DNA of 64,000 nt from Rickettsiaceae bacterium (GTDB taxonomy: Bacteria; Pseudomonadota; Alphaproteobacteria; Rickettsiales; Rickettsiaceae), in assembly GCA_023301685.1 (NCBI GenBank), contig JALZUG010000051.1:1-64000 (forward strand), in the 5' to 3' direction. The position numbers and the translations under genes were made by a program. Positions within the stretch are counted from its first letter, which is position 1, and the number at the start of each line of letters is the position of its first letter. Positions 9,711 to 18,899 of the stretch are shown here, piece after piece. The notes under the pieces are model-generated. The model was not told the origin of the DNA. It ran no database searches and saw only the letters and a list, made by a program, of their open reading frames with translations.

Positions 9711-10085
9711 ATGAATTTTTCAAATTTCCACGTTGAAATAAATGCTGATCTAGCATGGAGACTGTTTTTATTATTTGCGGCTACGTGTACTATTGTAGCA
9801 GCATCCGATGCAGCGTTTGCCGCTGCTAGTACAGCCGCAGAAGATGATGTTGTTGGACAGACACTATGCCGTTTAGTATCAAACTTGTCAGGTGGTATTG
9901 CTAGAGGTATTGCAACAATAGCTATTTTCTCAGTTGGTGTTGGACTATTCCTCGGTAAGCTAAACTGGGGTATAGCAGCAGCTACTGCAGCTGGTGTAGG
10001 TATCATCTTTAGTGCGCCAAAGCTAGTAGCTTTCTTAAGCGGTAACACAGAGAATCAAAACTGTGATACAGGTGATACACCATAA
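9711..10085 (+). CDS. TrbC/VirB2-family pilin subunit
   Basis: A 124-residue protein with an N-terminal export signal ending near AASDAAFA, then a short polar segment with a Cys. It ends with the two hydrophobic helices of a VirB2/TrbC pilin (GIARGIATIAIFSVGVGLFLG and WGIAAATAAGVGIIFSAPK). VirB2 forms the extracellular pilus of type IV secretion systems. The start at 9711 is preferred because GAGG (9701-9704) sits 6 bases before it; the ATG at 9699 overlaps that site. No other vir gene is in the window, which fits the scattered vir genes of Rickettsiales. It is monocistronic, with its own promoter and terminator. Confidence 0.82.
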   Translation: MNFSNFHVEINADLAWRLFLLFAATCTIVAASDAAFAAASTAAEDDVVGQTLCRLVSNLSGGIARGIATIAIFSVGVGLFLGKLNWGIAAATAAGVGIIFSAPKLVAFLSGNTENQNCDTGDTP

Positions 10086-10115
10086 AAAAAGAATAATATT
10101 TTATTACTGTTTTAA

Positions 10116-10149
10116 ATGAGGAAGCATTTTACTGCTTCCTCATTTTTTT
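10116..10149 (+). terminator. Intrinsic terminator after the VirB2 gene
   Basis: A strong stem, ATGAGGAAGCA paired with TGCTTCCTCAT across a 6-base loop, is followed by seven T residues. It ends the pilin transcript 31 bases after the stop codon. Confidence 0.92.
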
Positions 10150-10199
10150 ATATCTATATACTATTTATTGAAATTTGATACTAAAGCTAGGAGCTTACA

Positions 10200-10272
10200 T
10201 AGTTCCAGCAACAATTATCTTTTATAATCTTCAAGATCAATTTTGAAAAAAGCAAAACTCATCAAGCAATAG
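10200..10272 (+). pseudogene. Decayed copy of an RND adaptor 5' segment
   Basis: Bases 10200-10243 align with 10584-10627 inside the downstream efflux-adaptor gene with 4 mismatches in 44 (shared core TTCAAGATCAATTT). After a deletion of about 24 bases the similarity resumes: 10244-10272 against 10652-10682, sharing GAAAAAAGCAAAACT. The rest of the 10150-10468 gap shows no open frame or clear match. It looks like the remnant of a paralogous adaptor gene, or of a local duplication, now noncoding. Confidence 0.7.
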
Positions 10273-10468
10273 CTAAAGACTACACCTTATAGTAAACAAG
10301 CATTAGACATTGATAGCTAAGTATAGAAATGTCTGGAACAACAAAACGAAAAATTAAATGGAAGAAACTAAAAGTTGATAGTTTTTATATCTTTTAGCAT
10401 ACTCTTATTGTATAAATATACTCTAAATAAATATAATTAAATTGCTTTAATCTAAAAAATTATTACTT
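10273..10468. other. Noncoding stretch upstream of the RND operon
   Basis: No ORF of useful length is visible. One short inverted pair is present, AGACATT near 10297 and AATGTCT near 10328. The stretch may hold more of the decayed adaptor copy and the promoter of the RND operon, but no convincing -35/-10 pair was found. Confidence 0.3.
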
Positions 10469-11515
10469 ATGTACAATAATTCAAAACTAAGCAAACCTCT
10501 AAGAAGCCTTAGTAAAATAATCTTAATAGCTATCTTATTTAGTACTAAAATAGCTAATGGAGAAATATTAGAATCTGTTGATGTAGTTCCAACAAAAATT
10601 ATCTCTTATAATTTTCAAGATCAATTTACTGCTGTTGGACAATGCAAACTGGAAAAAAGCAAAACTTACCATGCAAAAATAGATGGTACAATTAATTCAA
10701 TATCAATCATTCAAGGAAAAAATGTTTCAAAAGGTGATATCCTAATTACAATCGACAGTGCAATTGCTAAAGCACAAAAATCAAAAGCTGAAGCATCTTT
10801 TGAATCAGCACAATCTATCCATAAAAGAGATCTATCATTACTTGCTAAAAAAATAATAAGCAAAGAAGTATCAGATAAATCAAAAGTAGCTTTAGAAATT
10901 GCAAGAGCAGATTTAGCTACTGCTAATAACACATATAATAATATGATTATAACTGCGCCTTTTGACGGGTATGTTGGAGTAGTTCACGCAAGAACAGGTG
11001 ATGATATCAAAATGGGAGATTATTTATTTAGTTTAATCGCCAATGGTAATAAAACAATTTTTGTTGAGCTACCAGAAACATTGTTTGGAAAGATTGATAA
11101 AAACTCAGAAATTTTTGCACTTGATACAGATAATAAGAGAGCTCGCGGCTCAGTACTTGCTGTATCAAATTATCTAAATGATAATGGCACAATAACAGCT
11201 AAGCTTGCTTTCCCTTACGAGACTAAAATAATGCATGGAAGCTATGTCGAAACTCAGATTATATTTAATAAGCATAGAGCTCTTGCACTTCCAGAAAAAA
11301 CTATACTAAAAAACAATAAAGGCAACTTTCTATATGCTATTTCTGAAGAAAATAAGATAAAACAAATATATGTAAAAACCGGCACAAGAACAGGTAACAT
11401 GATAGAAGTTATCTCCGATGATTTAAAAGAAGATGATTTAGTAGTTTTGGAAGGGTTGACTAAGGTTTACGAAGGTATACAAGTCCAAATCATTGAAGAA
11501 GAAAATAAAACATAG
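10469..11515 (+). CDS. RND efflux periplasmic adaptor subunit (HlyD/AcrA family)
   Basis: This 348-residue membrane fusion protein has an N-terminal signal/anchor (LSKIILIAILFSTKIANG) and a first lipoyl half-motif (AKIDGTINSISIIQGKNVSKGD). A helical hairpin follows (about 95-155, Ala/Lys/Ser-rich), then the second lipoyl half (ITAPFDGYVG) and beta-barrel/membrane-proximal domains. It would bridge the inner-membrane pump to an outer-membrane channel. The pump gene starts 6 bases after its stop, and no outer-membrane channel gene is adjacent. Part of its coding sequence is repeated in degraded form upstream at 10200-10272. Confidence 0.9.
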   Translation: MYNNSKLSKPLRSLSKIILIAILFSTKIANGEILESVDVVPTKIISYNFQDQFTAVGQCKLEKSKTYHAKIDGTINSISIIQGKNVSKGDILITIDSAIAKAQKSKAEASFESAQSIHKRDLSLLAKKIISKEVSDKSKVALEIARADLATANNTYNNMIITAPFDGYVGVVHARTGDDIKMGDYLFSLIANGNKTIFVELPETLFGKIDKNSEIFALDTDNKRARGSVLAVSNYLNDNGTITAKLAFPYETKIMHGSYVETQIIFNKHRALALPEKTILKNNKGNFLYAISEENKIKQIYVKTGTRTGNMIEVISDDLKEDDLVVLEGLTKVYEGIQVQIIEEENKT

Positions 11516-11521
11516 AGTCAA

Positions 11522-14500
11522 ATGCGTTTACCAGAGATTTGTATTAGAAGACCTGTTTTTACTATAGTGCTAAGTTTAATAATCATGGCGCTAGGGGGAA
11601 TATTTTTTACTAAATTACAAATTCGTGGTACTCCAAATATAAATCCTCCAATAATTACGATCCAGTCAGAATATTCTGGAGCGGATGCAATGTATATGGA
11701 GCAGCAAATCACCAGACGTATTGAGAAAGCTGTAAAAACTGTCAATAATTTGGAAGACATGACCTCATCAAGCTCAGTTGGTCAAAGCGAGATTATGCTA
11801 TCCTTTTCCTTAGATACAAATATTGAAATAGCTCTTAACGATGTCAGATCGCTAATCTCGGATATAAGCAGATCTTTCCCGGATGATATGAAAATGCCAA
11901 CTGTTGCCAAAATGGACTCAGATGCTTGGCCCAGCTTTTGGATTAGTATTAATAGTGATAGGCACGACGATCTAGAACTAACACAAATCTCTGACAATCA
12001 AATCAAATCGATTCTTGAGAAACTCCCTACTGTTGGAAAATCTATTATATTTGGTGCAAGATACTATACGATGCGTATTGAGCCGATCAGCATCAAAATG
12101 TTCCAGCATCAACTTACTCCATTTGATCTAGAAAAATCACTCCGCGCTCAGAACAAAGATTACCCAGCTGGATCCATTAAAACTGAAACTCGTGGATTTT
12201 CATTAAAGTTGGCAGCAACTCTAAATACCGTTGAAGAATTTGAAGATGTAATTGTAAAAAAATATCCAGATGGAACAATTATTAAAATCAAAGATGTAGC
12301 GAATGTAAGTCTAGAGCCGTTTGAAAATGATGTAATTTTACGATATAACGGTAAACAATCTCTTGCAATTGGATTAATCAAGCAATCCACTGCCAATATC
12401 ATAGAACTTAGTAATTCAGTCCAGAAGGAACTAACTAAAATTAGAACAACACTCCCAACAGGCGTTAGGATTGATGTAGCATATGATGCATCTGTTCCCG
12501 TAAACGCCTCTATTGGTTCTGTTTACATAACAATTTTTGAAGCAATTGCATTAGTTGGGATTGTAACTTATATATTCCTTGGTTCTATAAGAATTACTCT
12601 TATACCATTAGTAACAATTCCAATATCTCTGATTGGAACCTTTTCTGCTATGTATGCCCTAGGTTTTACTATAAATACTTTTACACTGCTTGCGATGATC
12701 TTAGCAATTGGTCTTGTAGTTGATGATGCTATTGTTATGCTTGAAAATATCTTCAGACACAATCATGATCTAGGTAAAAAACCTATCCAAGCTGCACTTG
12801 ATGCTTCAAAAGAAATCGGTTTTGCAATCGTTGCCATGACTATCACTCTAGCATCAGTATTTCTACCAATTGGTTTTATTGATGGGTTTTTAGGTAAATT
12901 ATTCATTGAATTTGCCTGGACCCTTGCATTCTGCGTTTTATTCTCGGGCTTTGTTGCTCTGACACTTACTCCGATGATGGCTAGCCGTATGATCAGCCCG
13001 GGCGAGACAAAAAAAATACGCATATTACAGCTATTTGACTATGGATTAATGAAAGTCCAGCTTGCCTATATTAAGTGTTTAGGGGCTGCCTTAAATAATA
13101 AGTTTAAATTCTATACTCTTTGCGTAGCTTCAATAGGCATTCTAGTCTTTGGCTTTATGTCAATTGATAAGACATTTGTACCAGAAGAAGATCAAGGTTT
13201 CTTACAAGTTTTCTTCAACGGACCGGAAGGTTCAAGTGTAGAAGAATCGCTTAAGACTGTCTTAAAGGCTGAAGAAATAATGAGCGATATAGACGAAATC
13301 GTTGGTTATTTTGATGTTACAGGATGGGGAGGTGGTGAAAACGCTCTTGCATTTGTACCGCTAAAAAACTGGTCGAACCGATCAAGATCACAATTTGATA
13401 TTGGACAGGAATTAAATGGTAAGTTCTCTAAACTCCCTGGAATGTCAATTTTTGCTATTAATCCACCATCAATGGGTGGAGGTGAAGACAAGCCAATTAG
13501 TTTTTACCTGCAAACATCTCTGCAGTATAAGGCATTGGATAGAATATCTCAAAATTTTGTTGATCAAATGATCAAAAATCCAATTTTTCAAAATATTGAA
13601 AGAGATTTTAAAGCCTCAACTCCAACACTAGACATAATAGTAGACCGAGAAAAAGCTTATAGATATGGCGTTGATATAGAAACTATAGGAAAAACTGTAC
13701 AATACCTAATTGCGGGGCGTCAGGTAGGAGATTTCCGACTTGGCAACGATATCTATGAAGTTATGATAAGATATGATGTAAAAGATAGAAACTCACCATC
13801 GGACATAAAAAAGATCTATGTCAAAAGTGATCAAAATATGCTATTGCCACTTGAAACTGTTGCAAAAGTTGTTGAGACAATCACTGTTAAAGAATATAAG
13901 CACTTTAATAACTCACGAGCAATTAAAATCACCTCTGATTTAGCACCAGATCAAAATATTGCAGAAGCTGCAAAAATCATTGAAGAAATTGCAAAAGAAT
14001 CTATCAATAAAGATCATACTCAAATAGTTTTCAGCGGCCAAATCAAACAAATGAATGAAACTGGTAATGATACTATAATTACCTTCTTGTTCGCACTATT
14101 ATTCATCTTTTTGGTTCTGTCAGCACAATTTGAAAGTTTTTCAGATTCATTGTTGATTCTTATGGCTGTTCCTTTCTCCATTACTGGGGGAGTTTTGGCT
14201 CTTCTTGCATTTGGCGACTCGATTAATATGTATAGTAATATTGGACTAGTGACTTTGATTGGATTAGTGACAAAAAATTCTATTATGCTGGTTGAATTCA
14301 CAAATCAGCTTAGGGAAGAAGGCAAAAAAATTACTGAGGCTGTACTTGAATCTGCAAAACTGCGTCTTCGCCCTATTTTAATGACTAGTATAGCAACTAT
14401 TTGCGGTGCGCTGCCTTTGATTCTTGCTACCGGAGCAGGGGCGGCATCCAGAAACTCAATTGGACTTGTTATTGTTGGAGGAATGTTAGTTGGAACAATA

Positions 14501-14566
14501 TTTACTATATTTGTAATACCTGTTCTATATCAGACCTTCAAACGAGAAGGAGATTATCATAGATAA
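11522..14566 (+). CDS. RND efflux transporter permease (AcrB-like)
   Basis: This 1014-residue proton-driven inner-membrane pump has the family's usual length and duplicated architecture. TM1 starts at about residue 11, and a large periplasmic porter domain follows. TM4 carries the LAIGLVVDDAIVMLENI proton-relay segment with two adjacent Asp residues. A second periplasmic half is followed by a TM10 segment (IGLVTLIGLVTKNSIMLVEF) and LRPILMTSIATICGALPL. The substrate cannot be told from sequence. It is co-transcribed with the adaptor upstream. Confidence 0.95.
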   Translation: MRLPEICIRRPVFTIVLSLIIMALGGIFFTKLQIRGTPNINPPIITIQSEYSGADAMYMEQQITRRIEKAVKTVNNLEDMTSSSSVGQSEIMLSFSLDTNIEIALNDVRSLISDISRSFPDDMKMPTVAKMDSDAWPSFWISINSDRHDDLELTQISDNQIKSILEKLPTVGKSIIFGARYYTMRIEPISIKMFQHQLTPFDLEKSLRAQNKDYPAGSIKTETRGFSLKLAATLNTVEEFEDVIVKKYPDGTIIKIKDVANVSLEPFENDVILRYNGKQSLAIGLIKQSTANIIELSNSVQKELTKIRTTLPTGVRIDVAYDASVPVNASIGSVYITIFEAIALVGIVTYIFLGSIRITLIPLVTIPISLIGTFSAMYALGFTINTFTLLAMILAIGLVVDDAIVMLENIFRHNHDLGKKPIQAALDASKEIGFAIVAMTITLASVFLPIGFIDGFLGKLFIEFAWTLAFCVLFSGFVALTLTPMMASRMISPGETKKIRILQLFDYGLMKVQLAYIKCLGAALNNKFKFYTLCVASIGILVFGFMSIDKTFVPEEDQGFLQVFFNGPEGSSVEESLKTVLKAEEIMSDIDEIVGYFDVTGWGGGENALAFVPLKNWSNRSRSQFDIGQELNGKFSKLPGMSIFAINPPSMGGGEDKPISFYLQTSLQYKALDRISQNFVDQMIKNPIFQNIERDFKASTPTLDIIVDREKAYRYGVDIETIGKTVQYLIAGRQVGDFRLGNDIYEVMIRYDVKDRNSPSDIKKIYVKSDQNMLLPLETVAKVVETITVKEYKHFNNSRAIKITSDLAPDQNIAEAAKIIEEIAKESINKDHTQIVFSGQIKQMNETGNDTIITFLFALLFIFLVLSAQFESFSDSLLILMAVPFSITGGVLALLAFGDSINMYSNIGLVTLIGLVTKNSIMLVEFTNQLREEGKKITEAVLESAKLRLRPILMTSIATICGALPLILATGAGAASRNSIGLVIVGGMLVGTIFTIFVIPVLYQTFKREGDYHR

Positions 14567-14596
14567 TTATTTTGTTTAGAGCATAAGAGGATTTGC

Positions 14597-15073
14597 ATGA
14601 AAATACTAGGAATTGACCCTGCTCTTACATGTCTTGGTTGGGGAATTATTGAATTAAACTCTCCCAAAATCGAATATATTGATAGTGGTTTAGTAAAGAC
14701 TACCCCCAAGGAACTAATGTGGCACAGATTATCTACAATCTCATCAACGATTGAAATGATCATTGACCTGCATAAACCAGATGCAATAGCTATGGAAGAA
14801 ACTTTTGTAAATAAAAACCCAACTTCCTCACTAAAACTAGGCTATGTCAGAGGAGCATTAATGGCATCAATTGGAAAGACAAAACTCCCTTACTTCGAAT
14901 TTCTTCCAAATAAAATCAAAAAAACTATTGTAGGAGTTGGTCACGCTGAAAAAGATCAAGTCAAACATATGGTCAAAATAATCATTTCAGGAATAGCTAA
15001 AGATATCAGCTTCGATGAGTCAGATGCTCTAGCAATTGCATATACATGCTTGGTTAATCAAAGTAATGTATGA
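14597..15073 (+). CDS. ruvC: Holliday junction resolvase RuvC
   Basis: A 158-residue RNase H-fold endonuclease that cuts Holliday junctions with RuvAB. It begins MKILGIDPALTCLGWG with catalytic Asp7. The second acidic site is in AIAMEETFVNKNP (residues 67-68), and the C-terminal acidic pair is in FDESDALAIAY. An AGAGG ribosome binding site precedes the ATG. It lies 30 bases after the RND pump and is probably co-transcribed. ruvA and ruvB are not in the window. Confidence 0.95.
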   Translation: MKILGIDPALTCLGWGIIELNSPKIEYIDSGLVKTTPKELMWHRLSTISSTIEMIIDLHKPDAIAMEETFVNKNPTSSLKLGYVRGALMASIGKTKLPYFEFLPNKIKKTIVGVGHAEKDQVKHMVKIIISGIAKDISFDESDALAIAYTCLVNQSNV

Positions 15074-15230
15074 CTTTTCTATCATAATGAATAAAAAAAA
15101 TTAATGTTTTAAAGCATAGCTCTTTACACTAGGCCGAAATTTGAATATTATTCGACATAAGTTAGAGATATTATATTTAATAACTAATAGATAAAATTAT
15201 AAATAAATTACAAAATCATAAGGTAAAAAT

Positions 15231-17027
15231 ATGAATAAAAAATTACTATTATCCACAGTATTATCAAGCACATTACTAGCGTCAACTGCTGCAGAGGCTG
15301 CGGTTCGCGAGTTTACATTTGATGGAAACAACCAGTTTACTTTTGAAGGTAATCAATATGCAGGCCTAGTAGCTCTTGGTACATTCTTAAAAACTCCTGG
15401 AAATTTTAACCCTGCAGTTGATGATATCAAACTTTCTGATGCAACTCAAAGGGCATTCTTAGATGCATTGAAAGTTAATGGGAGTGCTGAAAGAGATAGT
15501 TTTTCTAGAGTGTTAGCATCAGAAGCAGGGGCTGATCTTGGACAGGTTCAAGCAGCAGTAAACAAAGCAATCGCATTAATATCCGATGCAGAAACTAACC
15601 TTGGAGTTAATGCACTTGATTATTTTGATTTCAATGATTTACTTGAAGCTGATTTAGCAGAATTAGATGAAGCAGCACAGTACATTGAAATCCTCAGTAG
15701 AACTAAAGCAACCGAAAATACTGTAAATACAAAATTCGGAAACCTAGAAGCTCAACTTGCTGCATCAAATGAAGCAATCCAGGCTTTAGTTACTGAAAGA
15801 AACGCTTTGAGTGCAATCGTAAATAAAACTGCAGAGCAAAATGCAAAACTTATTGATCTTACAAAACAAATTTTAAGTAGCGATGAGTTCAATGAATTAA
15901 GAAATTCTCCTCAAACTCAAGAGGCACTAAAGCAAAATATTGAACTAATCAGAAGAGCTTTAGCAGCAAACGAAAATTCTACACTATCTACAACAGGAAG
16001 AGATGATCTAAAATCTTTTATTGAAAGTGAAGTAGACAAATATTTAGTTTTAAATCCATCAAATCCAGCAGAACTTCCAGCAGTTCAGCAAGCTGACAAT
16101 GCTGCCGCTGAAGCTCTTGTTGACACAGTCCTATCGAGCAGAAATGTGCTTGATTCAAGAATTGGTGATTTAGGTGGTATTTCATCAGGTGATATGATGG
16201 AAACATATGGTGTATGGGCTAAAGGTAGCTTCACACGTGCTACACAAAAAGCTCATGGTAAATCTCAAGGCTATAAGCTAGACAGCAAAGGTATCACTAT
16301 TGGTGTTGATACTGGTGATGAATCTCTAGTAGGTATTGCATATTCTTTCTTTAAGACTGATGTAAAAAATAAAACTGTAAGCAAAAATAAAGAGGATATT
16401 ACTTCTCATACAATTAGCGCATATGGTAAATACACTGCAACACCAGAAATATTCGTATCAGGACAGGCTCAGTACGGTATTGCAGAAATCAAAAAGAAAA
16501 GAGCTACTGGTGATGCAGCAAATAACATCGCAAGTGCAAAACCAAAAGCAACTATTCTAGGTGCTAAAGCAGAAATTGGTTATGACTACGCGGCTATGGA
16601 AGGGGTTCACCTGATTCCTGCGGTTGGTTTCGCATATACTGATGTTAAAGTTAAAGGCTACAAAGAATCCGGAAGTGGACTAAACAGAGAAGTTGGCAAA
16701 ATTAATGCCAGCAGAACTTCTGGTATTGCTAGCTTAACTGCTAAATATTTTGCAGATATGGGTACTATGAAACTAATCCCTGAAGTGCATGCAAATATTG
16801 ATTATGCTTTCAATACAAAGAATGGCAAAACAGTTGTAACACTTATTGAAGGACTACCTTCAATCTCAACTCCTTCTCAAAAACTAGAAAAAGGACGTTA
16901 CAATGTTGGTACATCTGTAAAAGCTATTCAATCTGACATGTTTGAATTCACAGCTGGGTATGATTTTGGTTTTGCTAAAAAATTCCAATCTCACACTGGT
17001 ACTCTAAAAGTAAGAGTGAATCTATAA
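15231..17027 (+). CDS. Autotransporter-like outer membrane beta-barrel protein
   Basis: This 598-residue protein has a Sec signal (MNKKLLLSTVLSSTLLASTAAEA). The passenger, about 25-310, is mostly helical rather than the common beta-helix; one coiled-coil-like part is TKFGNLEAQLAASNEAIQAL. The C-terminal autotransporter-type barrel spans about 320-598, starts near YGVWAKGSFTRATQK and ends with alternating-hydrophobic LKVRVNL. It resembles Rickettsiales surface antigens in layout, with a role in adhesion or host contact inferred. A terminator follows directly. The last residue is Leu rather than the usual Phe. Confidence 0.82.
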   Translation: MNKKLLLSTVLSSTLLASTAAEAAVREFTFDGNNQFTFEGNQYAGLVALGTFLKTPGNFNPAVDDIKLSDATQRAFLDALKVNGSAERDSFSRVLASEAGADLGQVQAAVNKAIALISDAETNLGVNALDYFDFNDLLEADLAELDEAAQYIEILSRTKATENTVNTKFGNLEAQLAASNEAIQALVTERNALSAIVNKTAEQNAKLIDLTKQILSSDEFNELRNSPQTQEALKQNIELIRRALAANENSTLSTTGRDDLKSFIESEVDKYLVLNPSNPAELPAVQQADNAAAEALVDTVLSSRNVLDSRIGDLGGISSGDMMETYGVWAKGSFTRATQKAHGKSQGYKLDSKGITIGVDTGDESLVGIAYSFFKTDVKNKTVSKNKEDITSHTISAYGKYTATPEIFVSGQAQYGIAEIKKKRATGDAANNIASAKPKATILGAKAEIGYDYAAMEGVHLIPAVGFAYTDVKVKGYKESGSGLNREVGKINASRTSGIASLTAKYFADMGTMKLIPEVHANIDYAFNTKNGKTVVTLIEGLPSISTPSQKLEKGRYNVGTSVKAIQSDMFEFTAGYDFGFAKKFQSHTGTLKVRVNL

Positions 17028-17051
17028 TCATATTGTAGATTATCTAATTTT

Positions 17052-17084
17052 AAGGCGGCATCTCATTGAGTGCCGCCTTTTTTA
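17052..17084 (+). terminator. Intrinsic terminator after the autotransporter gene
   Basis: The stem AAGGCGGCA / TGCCGCCTT with a 10-base loop, followed by a T-run, lies 25 bases after the stop codon. Confidence 0.92.
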
Positions 17085-17104
17085 TTAAAAGAGGTTATAA
17101 ATCT

Positions 17105-17926
17105 ATGAACAAACTACTTGTATTTTTTATTTTAATTTTTAACTTAAATACATATGCTGACTCACCCAACTATGTGTTAGTTACAGCCTCTACTGGCGCA
17201 CTCGGCAGCCAGATATGCAAATTACTAGCAAAAGAAAATCATAATCTAATTATTACTGGTAGAAGTGAAAATAAATTACAAAAACTAAAAGCTCAGCTAA
17301 ATGCAGTAAGTAATAAAAACATTATCAAAACTCAAATAATTGACTTTGCTAACGAAAGCACAATAAAAACTGCATCAGATAACCTTAAAGACCATTCATT
17401 GTCTGCGATCATATTAATATCTGCACGCCCTAAAATAAATAATGCCCCCTTTCCTTCATCAGACCAGTGGAAACAACTATTCAATATTGGATTTATTATG
17501 CCTTTAGAAACATTAAAATCATTCTCAAACAAGCTTGTTGATAATAGCAGCATAGTGGTAATGTCTGGTTTAAGTTCAAAATATTTGTTGTCGGGATATT
17601 CAAATACAAACGTACTAAGAATTGCCTGGAATGCTGAGATCAAAAATCTATCCAAACATTTTGGAAAAAAAAACATCAGAATAAATGCTATCTCTCCAGG
17701 AATTATTATGACTAACCATCATCAAGATAGGATTAAATTGAAAGCTAAAAAAAATGGTGTAAGTTATGAAAAACAACTCGAACTCGACTCTAGTATAGTG
17801 CCACTTAATAACTTTGGAAAGCCAATAGATGTTGCTAATCTAGTATCATTTCTTATATCTACTAAGTCTAAGCATATAAGTGGCTCCAATATTGCGCTAG
17901 ACGGTGGACAAGCCACATCTTATTAA
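17105..17926 (+). CDS. Exported SDR-like oxidoreductase, catalytic Lys absent
   Basis: A 273-residue short-chain dehydrogenase/reductase fold. It has a nucleotide-binding start (YVLVTASTGALGSQICKLL), a Ser (IVVMSGLSS) and an active-site Tyr in GYSNTN, followed by NAISPGII and a C-terminal ISGSNIALDGG. Two oddities stand out. The N-terminus (MNKLLVFFILIFNLNTYADS) looks like a Sec signal, unusual for an NAD(P)-dependent enzyme. The YxxxK motif reads YSNTN, replacing the catalytic Lys by Asn. The ATG at 17105 is chosen; an upstream TTG at 17066 lies inside the terminator. Activity is doubtful and the substrate unknown. Confidence 0.78.
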   Translation: MNKLLVFFILIFNLNTYADSPNYVLVTASTGALGSQICKLLAKENHNLIITGRSENKLQKLKAQLNAVSNKNIIKTQIIDFANESTIKTASDNLKDHSLSAIILISARPKINNAPFPSSDQWKQLFNIGFIMPLETLKSFSNKLVDNSSIVVMSGLSSKYLLSGYSNTNVLRIAWNAEIKNLSKHFGKKNIRINAISPGIIMTNHHQDRIKLKAKKNGVSYEKQLELDSSIVPLNNFGKPIDVANLVSFLISTKSKHISGSNIALDGGQATSY

Positions 17927-17958
17927 AACATAAATCTTCTATAATGATCAGGTCGTTG

Positions 17959-18894
17959 CTACTCAATTTCAGCTGCTCGAGATAGTCGATCATTAATAGC
18001 AAGACCAATTGACTCATCAGGAATTGGAGCAACAGCAATAGATTTTATGCCATGCTCTTCCGCATATTTATCTAGCTGATGTAAATATTTGAAAAGGTTA
18101 GTTGCAGCCTCAGCTAGATCTCCTTTAGTACTAAGATTGAGTGAGCCTTCTGAAACTAAAGAACTCCCAGCAAAATTTAATCCTATTTCATCTTCCATTA
18201 GAGTATCAGCATTGAGTCTAAGCTTTGTTCTTGGAGCGTAATGTTTCAATAGCATACCTGGAGCTTTAACTTTAGATGATTTTGAAGCAATTTCCACTTT
18301 CTGCCCCAGCAAACCTTCAATCATACCTGGTGTAATAAAACCCAATCTAAGTATTATTGGCGTCTCTGTAGATAAATCAATAATTGTTGACTCAAGGCCA
18401 TACGTGCTTGAATTCTTATCACCAATAATTGCTATACTATCTGAAAAATCATTATATACATGATCATAGCTCGTTGGACTCAAACGTCCTGACTTATTAG
18501 CACTTGGAGCTGCTATCGGACACGCTGATTGCTCAATCAAATCTTTTGCAATATCATGAGCTGGAATACGTATTGCTACTGTATCAAGATCAGCCGTAAC
18601 ACAGTCTGCAAGACTAGAACTAGCTTTCTTTTTGAGTACCATTGTAAGCGGGCCTGGCCAAAATTTTGATAATTTTTGTGCATTATCATTAAATTCTGCA
18701 TAAATCTGCACCTGGTCTATAGAATTCACATGCACTATTAGAGGATTATGGCTTGGCCTTCCCTTTGCTCTGTAAATACCAAGGCACGCTGATTCGCTAG
18801 TAGCATCAGCACCAAGCCCATATACTGTCTCAGTTGGAAAAGCAACCACACCTTTTTTTCTTATAATTTTTGCGGCCTCTTTGATTGTAATCAT
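17959..18894 (-). CDS. tsaC: L-threonylcarbamoyladenylate synthase (Sua5 type)
   Basis: A 311-residue enzyme making threonylcarbamoyl-AMP for the tRNA t6A37 modification. The YrdC core includes VAFPTETVYGLGADATS, IYRAKGRPSHNPL and SAPSANKSGRLSPT. The extra C-terminal Sua5 domain (about 210-311) makes it the long form, joined by the linker APGMLLKHYAPRT. It follows glyS by 5 bases in the same operon. Its partner tsaD is at 52079-53104. Confidence 0.93.
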   Translation of the reverse strand: MITIKEAAKIIRKKGVVAFPTETVYGLGADATSESACLGIYRAKGRPSHNPLIVHVNSIDQVQIYAEFNDNAQKLSKFWPGPLTMVLKKKASSSLADCVTADLDTVAIRIPAHDIAKDLIEQSACPIAAPSANKSGRLSPTSYDHVYNDFSDSIAIIGDKNSSTYGLESTIIDLSTETPIILRLGFITPGMIEGLLGQKVEIASKSSKVKAPGMLLKHYAPRTKLRLNADTLMEDEIGLNFAGSSLVSEGSLNLSTKGDLAEAATNLFKYLHQLDKYAEEHGIKSIAVAPIPDESIGLAINDRLSRAAEIE

Positions 18895-18899
18895 AATAG

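Noticed and set aside
9689-10048. 119-codon frame antisense to the VirB2 gene
   Set aside because: No ribosome binding site and it mirrors the Ala/Gly-rich pilin codons; the promoter and terminator fit the plus strand.
17066-17104. Alternative TTG start adding 13 residues to the SDR-like protein
   Set aside because: It lies inside the autotransporter terminator stem, and the later ATG directly begins a clean signal peptide.
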